Source of the DNA: Gluconobacter thailandicus F149-1 = NBRC 100600
Lineage (GTDB): Bacteria; Pseudomonadota; Alphaproteobacteria; Acetobacterales; Acetobacteraceae
NCBI RefSeq assembly: GCF_000964465.1
Contig: NZ_BANH01000011.1
Span: 1 to 64,000, forward strand
Reading direction: 5' to 3'
DNA: 64,000 nt
Below are positions 52,480 to 61,354 of the stretch, in pieces (position 1 is the first letter of the stretch; each line of letters begins with the position of its first letter). The notes below the pieces were generated by a model, which saw only the letters and a list, made by a program, of their open reading frames with translations, did no database searches and was not told the origin of the DNA. A program made the position numbers and the translations under genes.

Positions 52480-52998
52480 ATGCGACGCATCCTGCTCTTC
52501 CTCACCGTCGTTTCTGCAATTTCCACCTTGAGCAATTCGGCGCTGGCAGAAAACCCAACACCTCCAACAGCCTATTACTGGCATAACTGGACGGATCATA
52601 ATGGCACCAGTCACATGACCCGCTGCCCGTTCCACAACTACGTTCTGAAAACCATGTCCAAACCCGCGGGTCCACAATGGCAGGATCGCCTCAAGGAAGG
52701 ACAGGCCCAGATCATTTCTACAGTGCAGCCACCCCACTGGGATGGCAGCTGGCACCCAGACCCGAAAGTCCAATGGATCATTCCACTCAGGGGAACCTGG
52801 TACGTTACGGCAATGGATGGAGCACGCGTTGAAATGGGCCCAGGCGATATTTCTCTCGGGGAAGACCAGATGAGTCGCAAAGACGCAAAGGGTCACGTCG
52901 GACATTTCGCCGGAAATGTCGGGGATGACGCCGTTACCCTGATGGTTATTCAAACGGATGAACAACCCACTGTCGACCAACCCTGTAGATTTAAATAA
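52480..52998 (+). CDS. Exported cupin-like protein
   Basis: Periplasmic protein of 172 residues with a signal peptide (LLFLTVVSAISTLSNSALA-EN) and a single cupin-type barrel (WIIPLRGTWYVTAMDGARVEMGPGDISLGEDQ, then GHVGHFAGN). It resembles cupin proteins without an assigned function. Two cysteines (MTRCPFHNY and QPCRFK) could form a disulfide. Co-transcribed with the VOC gene, 3 bp apart. It is unrelated in sequence to the cupin at 7.5 kb. Confidence 0.72.
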   Translation: MRRILLFLTVVSAISTLSNSALAENPTPPTAYYWHNWTDHNGTSHMTRCPFHNYVLKTMSKPAGPQWQDRLKEGQAQIISTVQPPHWDGSWHPDPKVQWIIPLRGTWYVTAMDGARVEMGPGDISLGEDQMSRKDAKGHVGHFAGNVGDDAVTLMVIQTDEQPTVDQPCRFK

Positions 52999-53170
52999 TA
53001 AGCGTGAGACAGCGGAGTATTCTCCGAACCGCATCCATACACAAACACGCCTAAAATATTGATATAAATTTATGGGTGACTTTACCACTTGTGATAGCAA
53101 ACGCATTCATGATTTACACACTTTGAAATAAATGTGTCAAAACAGACACACGTGGAAAATCTCAATACTT

Positions 53171-53184
53171 GTAACGATTGTTAC
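53171..53184. promoter_or_regulatory. 14-bp palindrome before the TonB receptor
   Basis: GTAACGATTGTTAC is symmetrical with one mismatched pair and lies about 85 bp before the TonB-dependent receptor start. It may be an operator. The surrounding 268-bp gap (52999-53266) is AT-rich and contains no gene. Confidence 0.35.
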
Positions 53185-53266
53185 TATTGCGCCTGTGTGA
53201 CATTTCCTTTCAGTTTCGCAATTGAAGATACATTCAGAAACGTTACTGAAAGGACCACCGCCAGCA

Positions 53267-56200
53267 ATGACCACATCGGTTCCGGGCCACGTTCACGTAA
53301 AATCAGCCAGAAAACCTTCCGCGGCTTTTCTAAAAATCGCCTTGTTGGCTGGCATCTCATATACGGCGCTTCCACTTTCAGAAGCTCGTGCAGACGCAAC
53401 AACGAAACATCATTCCGTTTCCCATAAGGGTGCAGCAAAAAAAACAACAGCTACCCACACGGGCACACCTGCCATTACTGCTCAGCCTTCTGCAAAGGGT
53501 TCGGCTGTCGCAACGAAAGTTACGCCCTCTCCTGCTCAGAAGGTAGCACAATCCGCCCTGCAACAGGCTCCTTCTTCTGCCCCTGAAACTGTCACCGTCA
53601 CGGGAACCAGACTGTCCCAGACACGTCTGACAAACGTCATGGCTGGCACTCGCCTGGATGCAAAGCAACTCGCTGCCCGCGGGTATACCAATCTTGGTCT
53701 GGCACTTCTCCGTGAGAACCCGGCCTTTTCAACCCCATCGAACAGCCCCATCGGCAGCCAGGGGAAATTTGGTGCTGGCCAGACCTTCATGGCCCTCTTC
53801 AACTTGGGTGAGCAAAGAACGCTCACACTAGTCAACGGCATGCGCATGGTTGGCGGCTCTACTGCCTCTATTTTCGGATCTTCAACCGGATCCCAGGTGG
53901 ACGTGGGAACAATTCCCGTTTCCCTTATCAAAAATATTGATACGAAATACGGTGGCGCTGGTGCTGCTTATGGTGCAGACGCAGTAGCAGGTGTGGTCAA
54001 CTTTGAACTGGATGACCATTTCACTGGTGTTGACTTCAATGCTCAGGGAAACTGGACCCAGAATCTAGACGCCCCCCAGGAAAAGATCACGTTTAAAGCT
54101 GGTACAGAATTCGATCACCACAAAGGTGGCGTCGTTTTTGATGTTGAGTACCGCAACAGCGGTGGAATGGTTGGAAATGACCGCCCGAACCTAACAGGAG
54201 AGTACTCTGACTGGTACCGGCGCACTCCTGTCGGTTCGTCATCCCCTTATTCTTATGTCGTGACACCCAACAGCCGCTATATCCAGAGTTCTGTAACAGG
54301 CATCCCGATGACATCGGCGGATTATGGAACAATGCCGCTGCGCAACGGTAGAGCAAACGTCGCACTGTCTTCCCCTACAGGAAACGGCATGATGTTCAGT
54401 CAGGATGGTCGCTCTCTGGTCCCAATCACCTATAATCAGGCTCTCAAGGGTAATTATTACGCCACCGGCGGTAATGGGCTTTCACTCGCCAATTATAAGC
54501 AGCTTTATACCCCTTCAGATTCTCTAAACCTGACGACGCTGGGGCATTACGATTTTACCGATCATCTGCACGCAACATGGCAGGGCTGGTACCAGCGCGG
54601 CTCAGCATCAAGCACGGTTGCACAGGGAACATGGTCTGACAGTGGTTTTGACGACCCGGTATCTCTCGCCAGTTATACAAGCGATTCCATCGTAAACGGT
54701 GCATATACGGTCAGCACGAACAACCCGTATCTGAGCCCGGAAGTCCGTTCACAGATCCGCAGCGCACTGGTTGCCGCAGGTCAATCACCTGACACCTTTT
54801 ACATGAACCGCCTCAACCAGGATCTGGATGGCGGTATGTTCAAGACAACAAACCAGATGTTCCGTTTCCAGGGAGGGCTGAACGGAGACTTTGAGGCGGT
54901 TGGTCGTCGCTTTAACTGGAAGGTTCAGGGAGAGTACAGCAAGTACATGAATGACACGTGGCAACCATCCATTGTCACACAGAACCTCATGAACGCGCTG
55001 AATGCCACTACAGATGGCAATGGCAATATTGTTTGCGCCACACCTTATAACAGTGCGCCAATCGCAACCCGTAGTTCAACCTGCTCCCCGATCAACCTGT
55101 TTGGCTACAACCAAATGACGCCAGCTGCGCGTGATTATGTGATTGCAGACGCGCATCAGAAAAACAGTAACGCTCAACGTGATCTGCAAGCTGAAATCAA
55201 CAGCACAATTGTGAAGCTTCCTGCTGGTAACGTACGTTGGGACATTGGTTACGAGCACCGTCGTGAAAGCTACAACTTCGATCCCGGCAGCTTCTCAAGA
55301 GGCTGGCTTCAGGACGACGGTAGCTACAAGCGTTACGGAAATAGCATTCCCATTACGCCCGTCTCAGGTGCCTACCATACGCATGAAGTTTATGGAGAAC
55401 TCGACATTCCCTTGGTCTCCCCGAACATGAACGTGCCAGGTATTTACAACCTGAGCGCTACGGCAAACGGACGCTTTATCAATAACAGCATTACAGGCAA
55501 TTACTGGACATATATGTTCGGTGGTGCCTGGTGGCCAACGCAGGACTTTGGTCTGTCAGGCAACTATGCACAGTCTGTCCGAAATCCTTCTGTTACCGAG
55601 CTTTTTTCTCCTAACGGACAGCTTTACTCTAGCGCGCACGATCCCTGCTCTCAGGAATACGTAAATTCCGGTCCGAACCCAGCCATTCGTGCCGCCAATT
55701 GCGCCAAAGCAGGCATTCCATCCGGCTTTGAGTCCACTATCGTCAATCAGACAATGCCAGGGACGCACGGCGGCAATACGAGCCTGAAAAATGAAACTTC
55801 CAAAAGCTTCACGGGTACACTGGAACTGCATCCGCACTTCGTTCCAGGGTTCGATCTGACGGCTTCGTTCATCGATATCAAGATCAAGAACGAGATTACG
55901 GACCTGAGTGTCGGCGATCTCATGTCTGCATGCTATGATTCCGCCTCTTACAACCCGAATGACGCATACTGCCAAAGCTTTCAGCGCGGATCCGATCATC
56001 AGATCACCGATTTTCACAGTGGCTATTACAATATTGCCAACCAGCACATGCAGGCTCTTCAGGCTAATCTAAGTTATTATCTGCCGCTGCGCCGTGTTGG
56101 CCTGCCATCAAGCGCAGGAAACCTCGAACTACGTGGGACATATATCCACTATGTTCGCAACGAACAGACCTATCTTGGCAGCACTTACATGCAGGTGGGA

Positions 56201-56539
56201 GATTTGGCCAATCCGGATAACCAGTTCACTCTTAGCCTGAACTACACACGCGGTCCTCTGTTTGTACAGTGGCAGACCGTTTACTATGGAAAGTCAAAAT
56301 ATGCTCTTCAGGTTGCGGATACGACCTACCAGCATAACAGCCGCCCTGACTTTGCTTACTTCAACACAACGATTGGCTATAAGATCACGAAGAATTTCGA
56401 TGCCAACTTCATGATCAACAACATTACGGAAGCTCTTCCGAAATACCCTGGCACAATCATGAATCAAGGCAGTCTGAATCGTTATTACGATGCGATGCTG
56501 GGTCGGTCATTCCAGCTTAGCCTTGGAGTCCATTTCTGA
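53267..56539 (+). CDS. TonB-dependent receptor
   Basis: Outer-membrane active transporter of 1090 residues. A long basic N-terminus precedes a signal region (FLKIALLAGISYTALPLSEARA), then an Ala/Lys/Ser-rich linker. The plug domain is seen as ETVTVTGTRLSQTRLTNVMAGTRLDAKQLAARGYTNLGLALLRENPAF, LVNGMRMVGGS and IDTKYGGAGAAYGADAVAGVVNFEL. A 22-strand-type barrel follows and ends FQLSLGVHF with the terminal Phe. Plug and size fit the RpfA/carbohydrate-like TonB receptor group rather than classical siderophore receptors, but the substrate is open. ATG 53267 is preferred over a TTG at 53222. A hairpin and a strong terminator follow. Confidence 0.88.
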   Translation: MTTSVPGHVHVKSARKPSAAFLKIALLAGISYTALPLSEARADATTKHHSVSHKGAAKKTTATHTGTPAITAQPSAKGSAVATKVTPSPAQKVAQSALQQAPSSAPETVTVTGTRLSQTRLTNVMAGTRLDAKQLAARGYTNLGLALLRENPAFSTPSNSPIGSQGKFGAGQTFMALFNLGEQRTLTLVNGMRMVGGSTASIFGSSTGSQVDVGTIPVSLIKNIDTKYGGAGAAYGADAVAGVVNFELDDHFTGVDFNAQGNWTQNLDAPQEKITFKAGTEFDHHKGGVVFDVEYRNSGGMVGNDRPNLTGEYSDWYRRTPVGSSSPYSYVVTPNSRYIQSSVTGIPMTSADYGTMPLRNGRANVALSSPTGNGMMFSQDGRSLVPITYNQALKGNYYATGGNGLSLANYKQLYTPSDSLNLTTLGHYDFTDHLHATWQGWYQRGSASSTVAQGTWSDSGFDDPVSLASYTSDSIVNGAYTVSTNNPYLSPEVRSQIRSALVAAGQSPDTFYMNRLNQDLDGGMFKTTNQMFRFQGGLNGDFEAVGRRFNWKVQGEYSKYMNDTWQPSIVTQNLMNALNATTDGNGNIVCATPYNSAPIATRSSTCSPINLFGYNQMTPAARDYVIADAHQKNSNAQRDLQAEINSTIVKLPAGNVRWDIGYEHRRESYNFDPGSFSRGWLQDDGSYKRYGNSIPITPVSGAYHTHEVYGELDIPLVSPNMNVPGIYNLSATANGRFINNSITGNYWTYMFGGAWWPTQDFGLSGNYAQSVRNPSVTELFSPNGQLYSSAHDPCSQEYVNSGPNPAIRAANCAKAGIPSGFESTIVNQTMPGTHGGNTSLKNETSKSFTGTLELHPHFVPGFDLTASFIDIKIKNEITDLSVGDLMSACYDSASYNPNDAYCQSFQRGSDHQITDFHSGYYNIANQHMQALQANLSYYLPLRRVGLPSSAGNLELRGTYIHYVRNEQTYLGSTYMQVGDLANPDNQFTLSLNYTRGPLFVQWQTVYYGKSKYALQVADTTYQHNSRPDFAYFNTTIGYKITKNFDANFMINNITEALPKYPGTIMNQGSLNRYYDAMLGRSFQLSLGVHF

Positions 56540-56556
56540 TCTCCAGATCGTAACAT

Positions 56557-56596
56557 GCGAACAGAAAGTGGCGCTACGGCTCCACTTTCTGTTCGC
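56557..56596. repeat. 15-bp perfect inverted repeat after the TonB receptor
   Basis: GCGAACAGAAAGTGG (56557-56571) pairs perfectly with 56582-56596 around a 10-nt loop. It lies 17 bp after the receptor stop and has no U-tract. A separate terminator follows. It may protect the mRNA 3' end or be a protein-binding or REP-like element. Confidence 0.6.
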
Positions 56597-56622
56597 AAAA
56601 GCATTGCAAGATCAATGGCTAT

Positions 56623-56657
56623 AAAAAAGGCCGGGAATTTTCTCCCGGCCTTTTTTA
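56623..56657. terminator. Bidirectional terminator between TonB receptor and SQR genes
   Basis: The stem GGCCGGGA/TCCCGGCC is flanked by A6 on the left and T6 on the right, so it serves both the plus-strand receptor gene and the minus-strand flavoprotein gene. Confidence 0.92.
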
Positions 56658-56676
56658 TTTCTACGCCCTCTAAAGT

Positions 56677-57912
56677 TCAGGCGCTTTCCTTCACCTTGTG
56701 CTTGACCTTCACGTCATATCCTTTGAGCATTCCCTGCCAATAGAGCCGAGGAAAGACCTCGGTCTTCAGCAACCAGGCAAAACGGCTTGGCTTGCGCTGA
56801 TCGTATGGGAAACTGGGAGCAACCTTCCCACCATACAGGAACTCTGCGAGCACAACCTTGCCGTAAGCGACCGTCAGCGGGCAGGCACCATAACCATCGT
56901 AAGCACCCGTCTGCGGCCGACCATCCAGCGAAGCAAGCAGGTTCGTCACGACAACGGGGGCCTGCTCGCGCGCTGCTGCTGCCGTCTTGGCGTTGCTGGT
57001 TCCGATCACGTCACCTGCACCAAACACGGTGTCATACTTCACATGACGCAAACTTGCCGGATCGACATCCAGCCATCCCGCAGCATTAGCCAGCGGGCTT
57101 TTCTTTACGAAATCCGGGGCGCTCTGTGGCGGAACGACATGGAGCATGTCGAACTTACGGACAACGGTTTCGTCCGTACCAACAATCTGGAACGTCGCTT
57201 CCCGTTTCTCGCCATCTACCTTGATGAGATTTTCTTTCTTGTGGAGGTTCACCCCATAGAAATCGATCTGCCGCTGAAGAGACGGGACAAAGTAGCTGAC
57301 ACCAAACAGCGCATCGCCAGCAATGCAGAAATCGACTTCAGTACGGTGAAGTGACCCTTCCTTACGCCAATGATCACTGGCGAGGTACACGATCTTCTGG
57401 GGCGCGCCTGCGCATTTGATCGGCATCGGAGGCTGTGTGAACAGTGCTTTTCCGCCATCCAGATGACGAATGCACTCCCAGGTATAAGCTGCTGTTTCGC
57501 GCGAATAATTGGACGTCACACCATTGCGGCCGAGCGTCTCGGGAAGCCCCTCGATCTTGTCCCAGTCCAGCTGCAAACCGGGGCAGACAACAAGACGGCG
57601 ATATTCCACAACACGACCGCTTTCAAGCGTGACGGTATTGGCGTCTGGCTCGAAAGAAACCGCACTGTCACGAAGCCAGGTGACGTCTTTCGGAATCAGT
57701 CCGCCTTCCTGACGCAGCGTTTCCGCCAGCGTCATGACGCCTGCGCCAACAAGCGTCCAGCCCGGCTGGTAAGCATGTGTTGTTGAAGGTTCGATGATCG
57801 CCACCGAGAGATTTGGCCTCTGGCGCTTCAGCTGTGCGGCAATAGTGATGCCTGCAGCACCACCACCAATGATGACAACGGAGAAGCGATCCTGTGGGGT
57901 CGGGTCTGCCAT
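56677..57912 (-). CDS. Sulfide:quinone oxidoreductase-like flavoprotein
   Basis: FAD enzyme of 411 residues resembling the mitochondrial/type II SQR, which oxidises sulfide and passes electrons to ubiquinone at the membrane. The FAD motif is GGGAAG (16-21), with HAYQPGWTLVGAG near it. The two redox cysteines are in PIKCAGAPQK and YGACPLTVAYGK, and GAGDVIGTSNAKTAAAAREQAPVV is the second FAD motif. The C-terminal basic helix (KGYDVKVKHKVKESA) may attach it to the membrane. It stands alone, 42 bp downstream of the nucleoside hydrolase gene. It likely detoxifies sulfide. Confidence 0.85.
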   Translation of the reverse strand: MADPTPQDRFSVVIIGGGAAGITIAAQLKRQRPNLSVAIIEPSTTHAYQPGWTLVGAGVMTLAETLRQEGGLIPKDVTWLRDSAVSFEPDANTVTLESGRVVEYRRLVVCPGLQLDWDKIEGLPETLGRNGVTSNYSRETAAYTWECIRHLDGGKALFTQPPMPIKCAGAPQKIVYLASDHWRKEGSLHRTEVDFCIAGDALFGVSYFVPSLQRQIDFYGVNLHKKENLIKVDGEKREATFQIVGTDETVVRKFDMLHVVPPQSAPDFVKKSPLANAAGWLDVDPASLRHVKYDTVFGAGDVIGTSNAKTAAAAREQAPVVVTNLLASLDGRPQTGAYDGYGACPLTVAYGKVVLAEFLYGGKVAPSFPYDQRKPSRFAWLLKTEVFPRLYWQGMLKGYDVKVKHKVKESA

Positions 57913-57954
57913 GTTCGATGCTCCAAAGTCACGGGACTGGCGATAGAGAAAACC

Positions 57955-58908
57955 CTATATCAGACGGGCCAGTCGTTCCATCAGAAGGGTGTAGAACGCG
58001 TCAGAATCAACGTTATCAATCCATAACGCATTGGGAGGACGATTGGTTACCTTCCAAAGGTCCACCACACTCTGCCCCAAGCATAACGGGGATTCGACTT
58101 CAATTTCGACATTGCATTCCCGACCGCTGAACAGGTCTGGACGAAGCAGCCAGCCAATCGTCATCGGGTCGTGAAGCGCACCACCTTCCCAGCCATATTT
58201 CATCTTCTCGAAACGGTCTTCCGCTCCCAGCATCCGAACTACCATATCCCCAACAGGCGTTTTCAGATCCGCAATCGGTGCGAGCCTACGTGGTGTGGCA
58301 ATGGCACGGTGGGTCACGTCGAGCGGCAGAAGTGTGGTGGGAATGCCCGCAGCCATCACGATCTTCGCTGCGTGAGGATCAACGAAGAAGTTGAACTCAG
58401 CCGTTGGCGTGATGTTACCACCTTCCCGCTGTGCACCGCCCATCGCCACGAGATGGGCAATTTTCGGCGCAATATCGGGAGCATGCGTCAGGGCGTGGGC
58501 CAGATTTGTCATCGGGCCCAGACAGACAAGTGTGATGGTTCCCGCAGGCTCTTTCCGCAGTACGTCAATGATATGCGTCGCGGCGTCGACAGACCGGGCA
58601 CGAAGATGAGGTTCAGGCAGGTTTGCACCAGCCATTCCCGTTTCCCCATGTACATGCTCGGCGCTGATAGGTGCTTTGTAGAGCGGACGAGCGGCTCCAG
58701 CATAAACAGGCACATCTTCGCGCCCTGCCAACTCAAGCAGAGCACAGGCATTCTTCGTCGTCTGGGAAAGCGGCACGTTACCGGCAACGGTCGTGATCGA
58801 TTCCACCTTCAGTTCTGGCGAGGCCAGCGCCAGCAGAATCGCCACGGCATCGTCCTGACCCGGATCCGTGTCGATGATGATCCGGCGGGGGCTGACCTGC
58901 GTCATCAT
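57955..58908 (-). CDS. Inosine-uridine-type nucleoside hydrolase
   Basis: N-ribohydrolase of 317 residues that cleaves nucleosides to base and ribose. The Ca2+-binding motif DTDPGQDDA is at 13-21. The active-site segments NFFVDPHAAKIV and LDVTHRAI follow, then HDPMTIGWLL, where the second Asp/His set lies. No signal peptide is seen, so it is cytosolic and supplies bases for salvage. Its ATG overlaps the DUF3297 stop by 4 bp (ATGA), so translation is coupled. Confidence 0.9.
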   Translation of the reverse strand: MMTQVSPRRIIIDTDPGQDDAVAILLALASPELKVESITTVAGNVPLSQTTKNACALLELAGREDVPVYAGAARPLYKAPISAEHVHGETGMAGANLPEPHLRARSVDAATHIIDVLRKEPAGTITLVCLGPMTNLAHALTHAPDIAPKIAHLVAMGGAQREGGNITPTAEFNFFVDPHAAKIVMAAGIPTTLLPLDVTHRAIATPRRLAPIADLKTPVGDMVVRMLGAEDRFEKMKYGWEGGALHDPMTIGWLLRPDLFSGRECNVEIEVESPLCLGQSVVDLWKVTNRPPNALWIDNVDSDAFYTLLMERLARLI

Positions 58909-59156
58909 GCGTCTTTCGCGTCGTCCTTGAACCAGGCTTCAACCGGACCCGTGACCTTCAGCGTCATCGGACGGCCTTTGCGATCCACAGCCTTGCCAAC
59001 AGACAGACGGGCCCAGCCTTCGCTGATGCAGTATTCCTCAACGTTGGTCTTTTCTTCGCCCTTGAGACGAACACCAACGCCACGCATCAGAACTTCTTCG
59101 TTGTAGTACGGGCTATCCGGGCTGGCGCACAGACGATCGGGAGGGGTATCGCTCAT
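58905..59156 (-). CDS. DUF3297 family protein
   Basis: Small soluble protein of 83 residues with the conserved DUF3297 blocks: SDTPPDRLCASPDSPYYNEEVLMRGVGVRLKG, NVEEYCISEGWARLSVGKAVDRKGRPMTLKVTGPVEAWF. The family is widespread in proteobacteria and often wrongly labelled glutathione peroxidase. Function is unknown. It is the first gene of a coupled pair with the nucleoside hydrolase, divergent from the lipase-like gene. Confidence 0.88.
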   Translation of the reverse strand: MSDTPPDRLCASPDSPYYNEEVLMRGVGVRLKGEEKTNVEEYCISEGWARLSVGKAVDRKGRPMTLKVTGPVEAWFKDDAKDA

Positions 59157-59284
59157 GGTCTATCCTTTTCTTACTATGCCTCTTCTGTAGCGCCGGATGG
59201 CCCGTCCTCCAAGTCGGGATGGCTCCCCGACAACAACCTCCGCTGCTATGGTGCGTTTCCCTGCGCTGGAGATCACAAGCAGCC

Positions 59285-60475
59285 ATGACCTTTAACCGCT
59301 TTCGCAAAACACTCGGTGTTGCCGCACTTCTCGGTCTGTCATCCTATGCCGCACTTCTTTCTGGCTGTGCGTCTCAGGACGATGGGGATTCCTATTCCCT
59401 GAGCGCACCGGTTGCGGCCGGACAGGCCATTCAGATCGATCACATGATCTCCCATATGCCGGGGCAGGCTTGGCGTCTGACATACCGCAGTTCGGACGCC
59501 CGAAATCCGAAACAGCTTGTGCGTGTTTCTGCCGAAGTCCTGATCCCGCGCGGCACACCTCCCGCTGGCGGCTGGCCGGTTCTGGCCTGGGGACATGGAG
59601 AAAGTGGCCTCCACCTGACCTGCGCACCCTCTGTCATGGGTCTGGGAACCGTGCAGGAGCATTTCTATGCGCCATGGCTCCAACAGGGCTTCGCGATCGT
59701 GGCAACGGATTATCCGGGCCTCGGAGAACCGGGGGATGCCCTGCTGCTTAATGCACGCTCCGAAGGCATGAGCATGCTGGATTCTGTTCGCGCCGCCCAT
59801 GCCCGCTTCCCGGCCATCTCCCTGACAACCGTTCTCAGCGGCCATTCACAGGGCGCGCAGGCTGCCCTTGCAGCATCCGCCATGGCAGCCACTTACGCGC
59901 CACAACTGCATATCGTCGGGACTGTAGCCATCGCTCCACCTTATCTCGACGCACAGGGCGTGCAGGATCTGCTCCATCCACGCAATCCGCACAGCTTCTC
60001 ACCAGCCGTGCCCGAACTTCTGTCTTTAGGTGCTTCCCTGTCGCAGGCCGACCCGTCTTTTGATCCGAACGCCGTGTTCACGACACGGGCACTGGCCCTC
60101 ATGCATGACGCCGCCACGACATGCAGTTCAGACTTCTTTCCCGTGGCACACCGCTCGGGCCTGACACCGGCTACAATGCTGCGTCCCGGAGCGGAAGCTG
60201 TTCTGGCGCCGGCACTGAAATGGGCTGAATATCCGTCCCTGTCACTTTCCACTCCCGTCATGATCGCGACCGGCACACAGGATCTTCACTCCTCCCCGAG
60301 CGAGCAGCAGCGTCTGGTTTCCGCACTCTGTGCTGCCGGTACACCCGTCACCCATCACACCTATGCCGGCGCAAGTCATAACGGCACTCTCAGTTCCGTA
60401 ACGACCGATGCGCATTCGTTTGTCCGCACCCTCATGGCCGGTCAGACACCCCCAGGCAGTTGTACGACACGGTGA
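59285..60475 (+). CDS. Secretory lipase-like alpha/beta hydrolase, lipoprotein
   Basis: Protein of 396 residues with a lipoprotein signal peptide (KTLGVAALLGLSSYAALLSGC, lipobox LSGC) and an alpha/beta-hydrolase domain like the secretory lipase (LIP) family. It has VLAWGHGESGLHLTC, the nucleophile elbow GHSQGAQAAL (Ser188), TGTQDLHSSPSEQQ with the likely acid, and GASHNGTL with the likely His. It should hydrolyse esters in the periplasm while tethered by lipid. ATG 59285 is chosen because GGAG precedes it and it starts the signal peptide. Its stop overlaps the next GTG by 4 bp. Confidence 0.83.
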   Translation: MTFNRFRKTLGVAALLGLSSYAALLSGCASQDDGDSYSLSAPVAAGQAIQIDHMISHMPGQAWRLTYRSSDARNPKQLVRVSAEVLIPRGTPPAGGWPVLAWGHGESGLHLTCAPSVMGLGTVQEHFYAPWLQQGFAIVATDYPGLGEPGDALLLNARSEGMSMLDSVRAAHARFPAISLTTVLSGHSQGAQAALAASAMAATYAPQLHIVGTVAIAPPYLDAQGVQDLLHPRNPHSFSPAVPELLSLGASLSQADPSFDPNAVFTTRALALMHDAATTCSSDFFPVAHRSGLTPATMLRPGAEAVLAPALKWAEYPSLSLSTPVMIATGTQDLHSSPSEQQRLVSALCAAGTPVTHHTYAGASHNGTLSSVTTDAHSFVRTLMAGQTPPGSCTTR

Positions 60476-61275
60476 AGATTCTCATCACCGGAGCTGCCTC
60501 AGGGATCGGTCAAGGACTGGCACGCCGCCTGGGGCGGCCAGGCCAGCACCTTGTGTTGGGAGACTGCCATTCTGAAGGTCTGGACGTGACACGGCGGCTT
60601 TGCGAGACGCAGGGTGCCACGGTCAGAAGTCGTGTCATTGATACCCGGGACCGGCAGGCCATGGCTGAATGGATCCACGAAGAAAGCATTGGCAGGCTGG
60701 ACATGGTCTTCGCCTGCGCTGGCATTACGGGCGGCCTTCCCCCGGCCAGAGGGGCGGCCCCCGCTCCGGAGCGCGAAGAGCATACCCGTCTCATGATTGA
60801 GACAAATCTTCTTGGCTCTTTAAATACGCTCTTCCCAGCCATGGACGTCATGAAGAAGCAGGCACGCGATCAACATGGGCGACGCGGGCAGATCTGCATG
60901 ATGGCGTCTGTAGCCGGTTTTGTATCCTATCCCGGTACCCCGTCCTATTCAGCCTCCAAGGCTGCTCTTGATCGCTTCACGATTGCAACCGCCCCAACGC
61001 TCGAAAAGGCAGGAATTACGCTGACCAGCGTCTGTTGCGGTTTTGTTGATACCCCCATGGTCAAAGAAAATCGTTTCCCCATGCCAGGGCTTGTTTCAAC
61101 AGATGAAGCCGTTCAACGGATACTTCAGGGAACCCTACGTGGCCGACGACGCGTGACTTTCCCCAAATGGCTTGTTTTCGGTGCACGCCTGGCGGACCTT
61201 CTCCCCCCGCGGCTCACAGAACTCTATTACTGCCGACAACCCTCCGCCCAGCCCGAGGGAATGCCCGATTACTGA
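60472..61275 (+). CDS. Short-chain dehydrogenase
   Basis: Classical SDR of 267 residues with the NAD(P) motif TGAASGIGQ near the N-terminus, an NAG-like CAGI motif, and the catalytic YSASK. A basic C-terminal part with GRRRVTFPKWLVFGARLADLLPP may associate with the membrane, as in DHRS7-like or fatty-acyl-handling SDRs. I start at GTG 60472, which overlaps the stop of the lipase-like gene (GTGA), indicating translational coupling. Together with a lipase it may act in lipid turnover; that is inference. The ATGACCCC-type alternatives lie out of frame. Confidence 0.82.
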   Translation: MKILITGAASGIGQGLARRLGRPGQHLVLGDCHSEGLDVTRRLCETQGATVRSRVIDTRDRQAMAEWIHEESIGRLDMVFACAGITGGLPPARGAAPAPEREEHTRLMIETNLLGSLNTLFPAMDVMKKQARDQHGRRGQICMMASVAGFVSYPGTPSYSASKAALDRFTIATAPTLEKAGITLTSVCCGFVDTPMVKENRFPMPGLVSTDEAVQRILQGTLRGRRRVTFPKWLVFGARLADLLPPRLTELYYCRQPSAQPEGMPDY

Positions 61276-61354
61276 CCATATTCATTCAATGAAATGACTT
61301 TTCGTGTCCTAATAGTAATGACCAAAAGGCTGTAATCGAGGATAAGCTGTCGGC

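Noticed and set aside
56555-56743. A 62-codon frame running through the hairpin and terminator after the TonB receptor
   Set aside because: It reads through two strong inverted repeats and into the antisense of the SQR gene, so it is not a gene.
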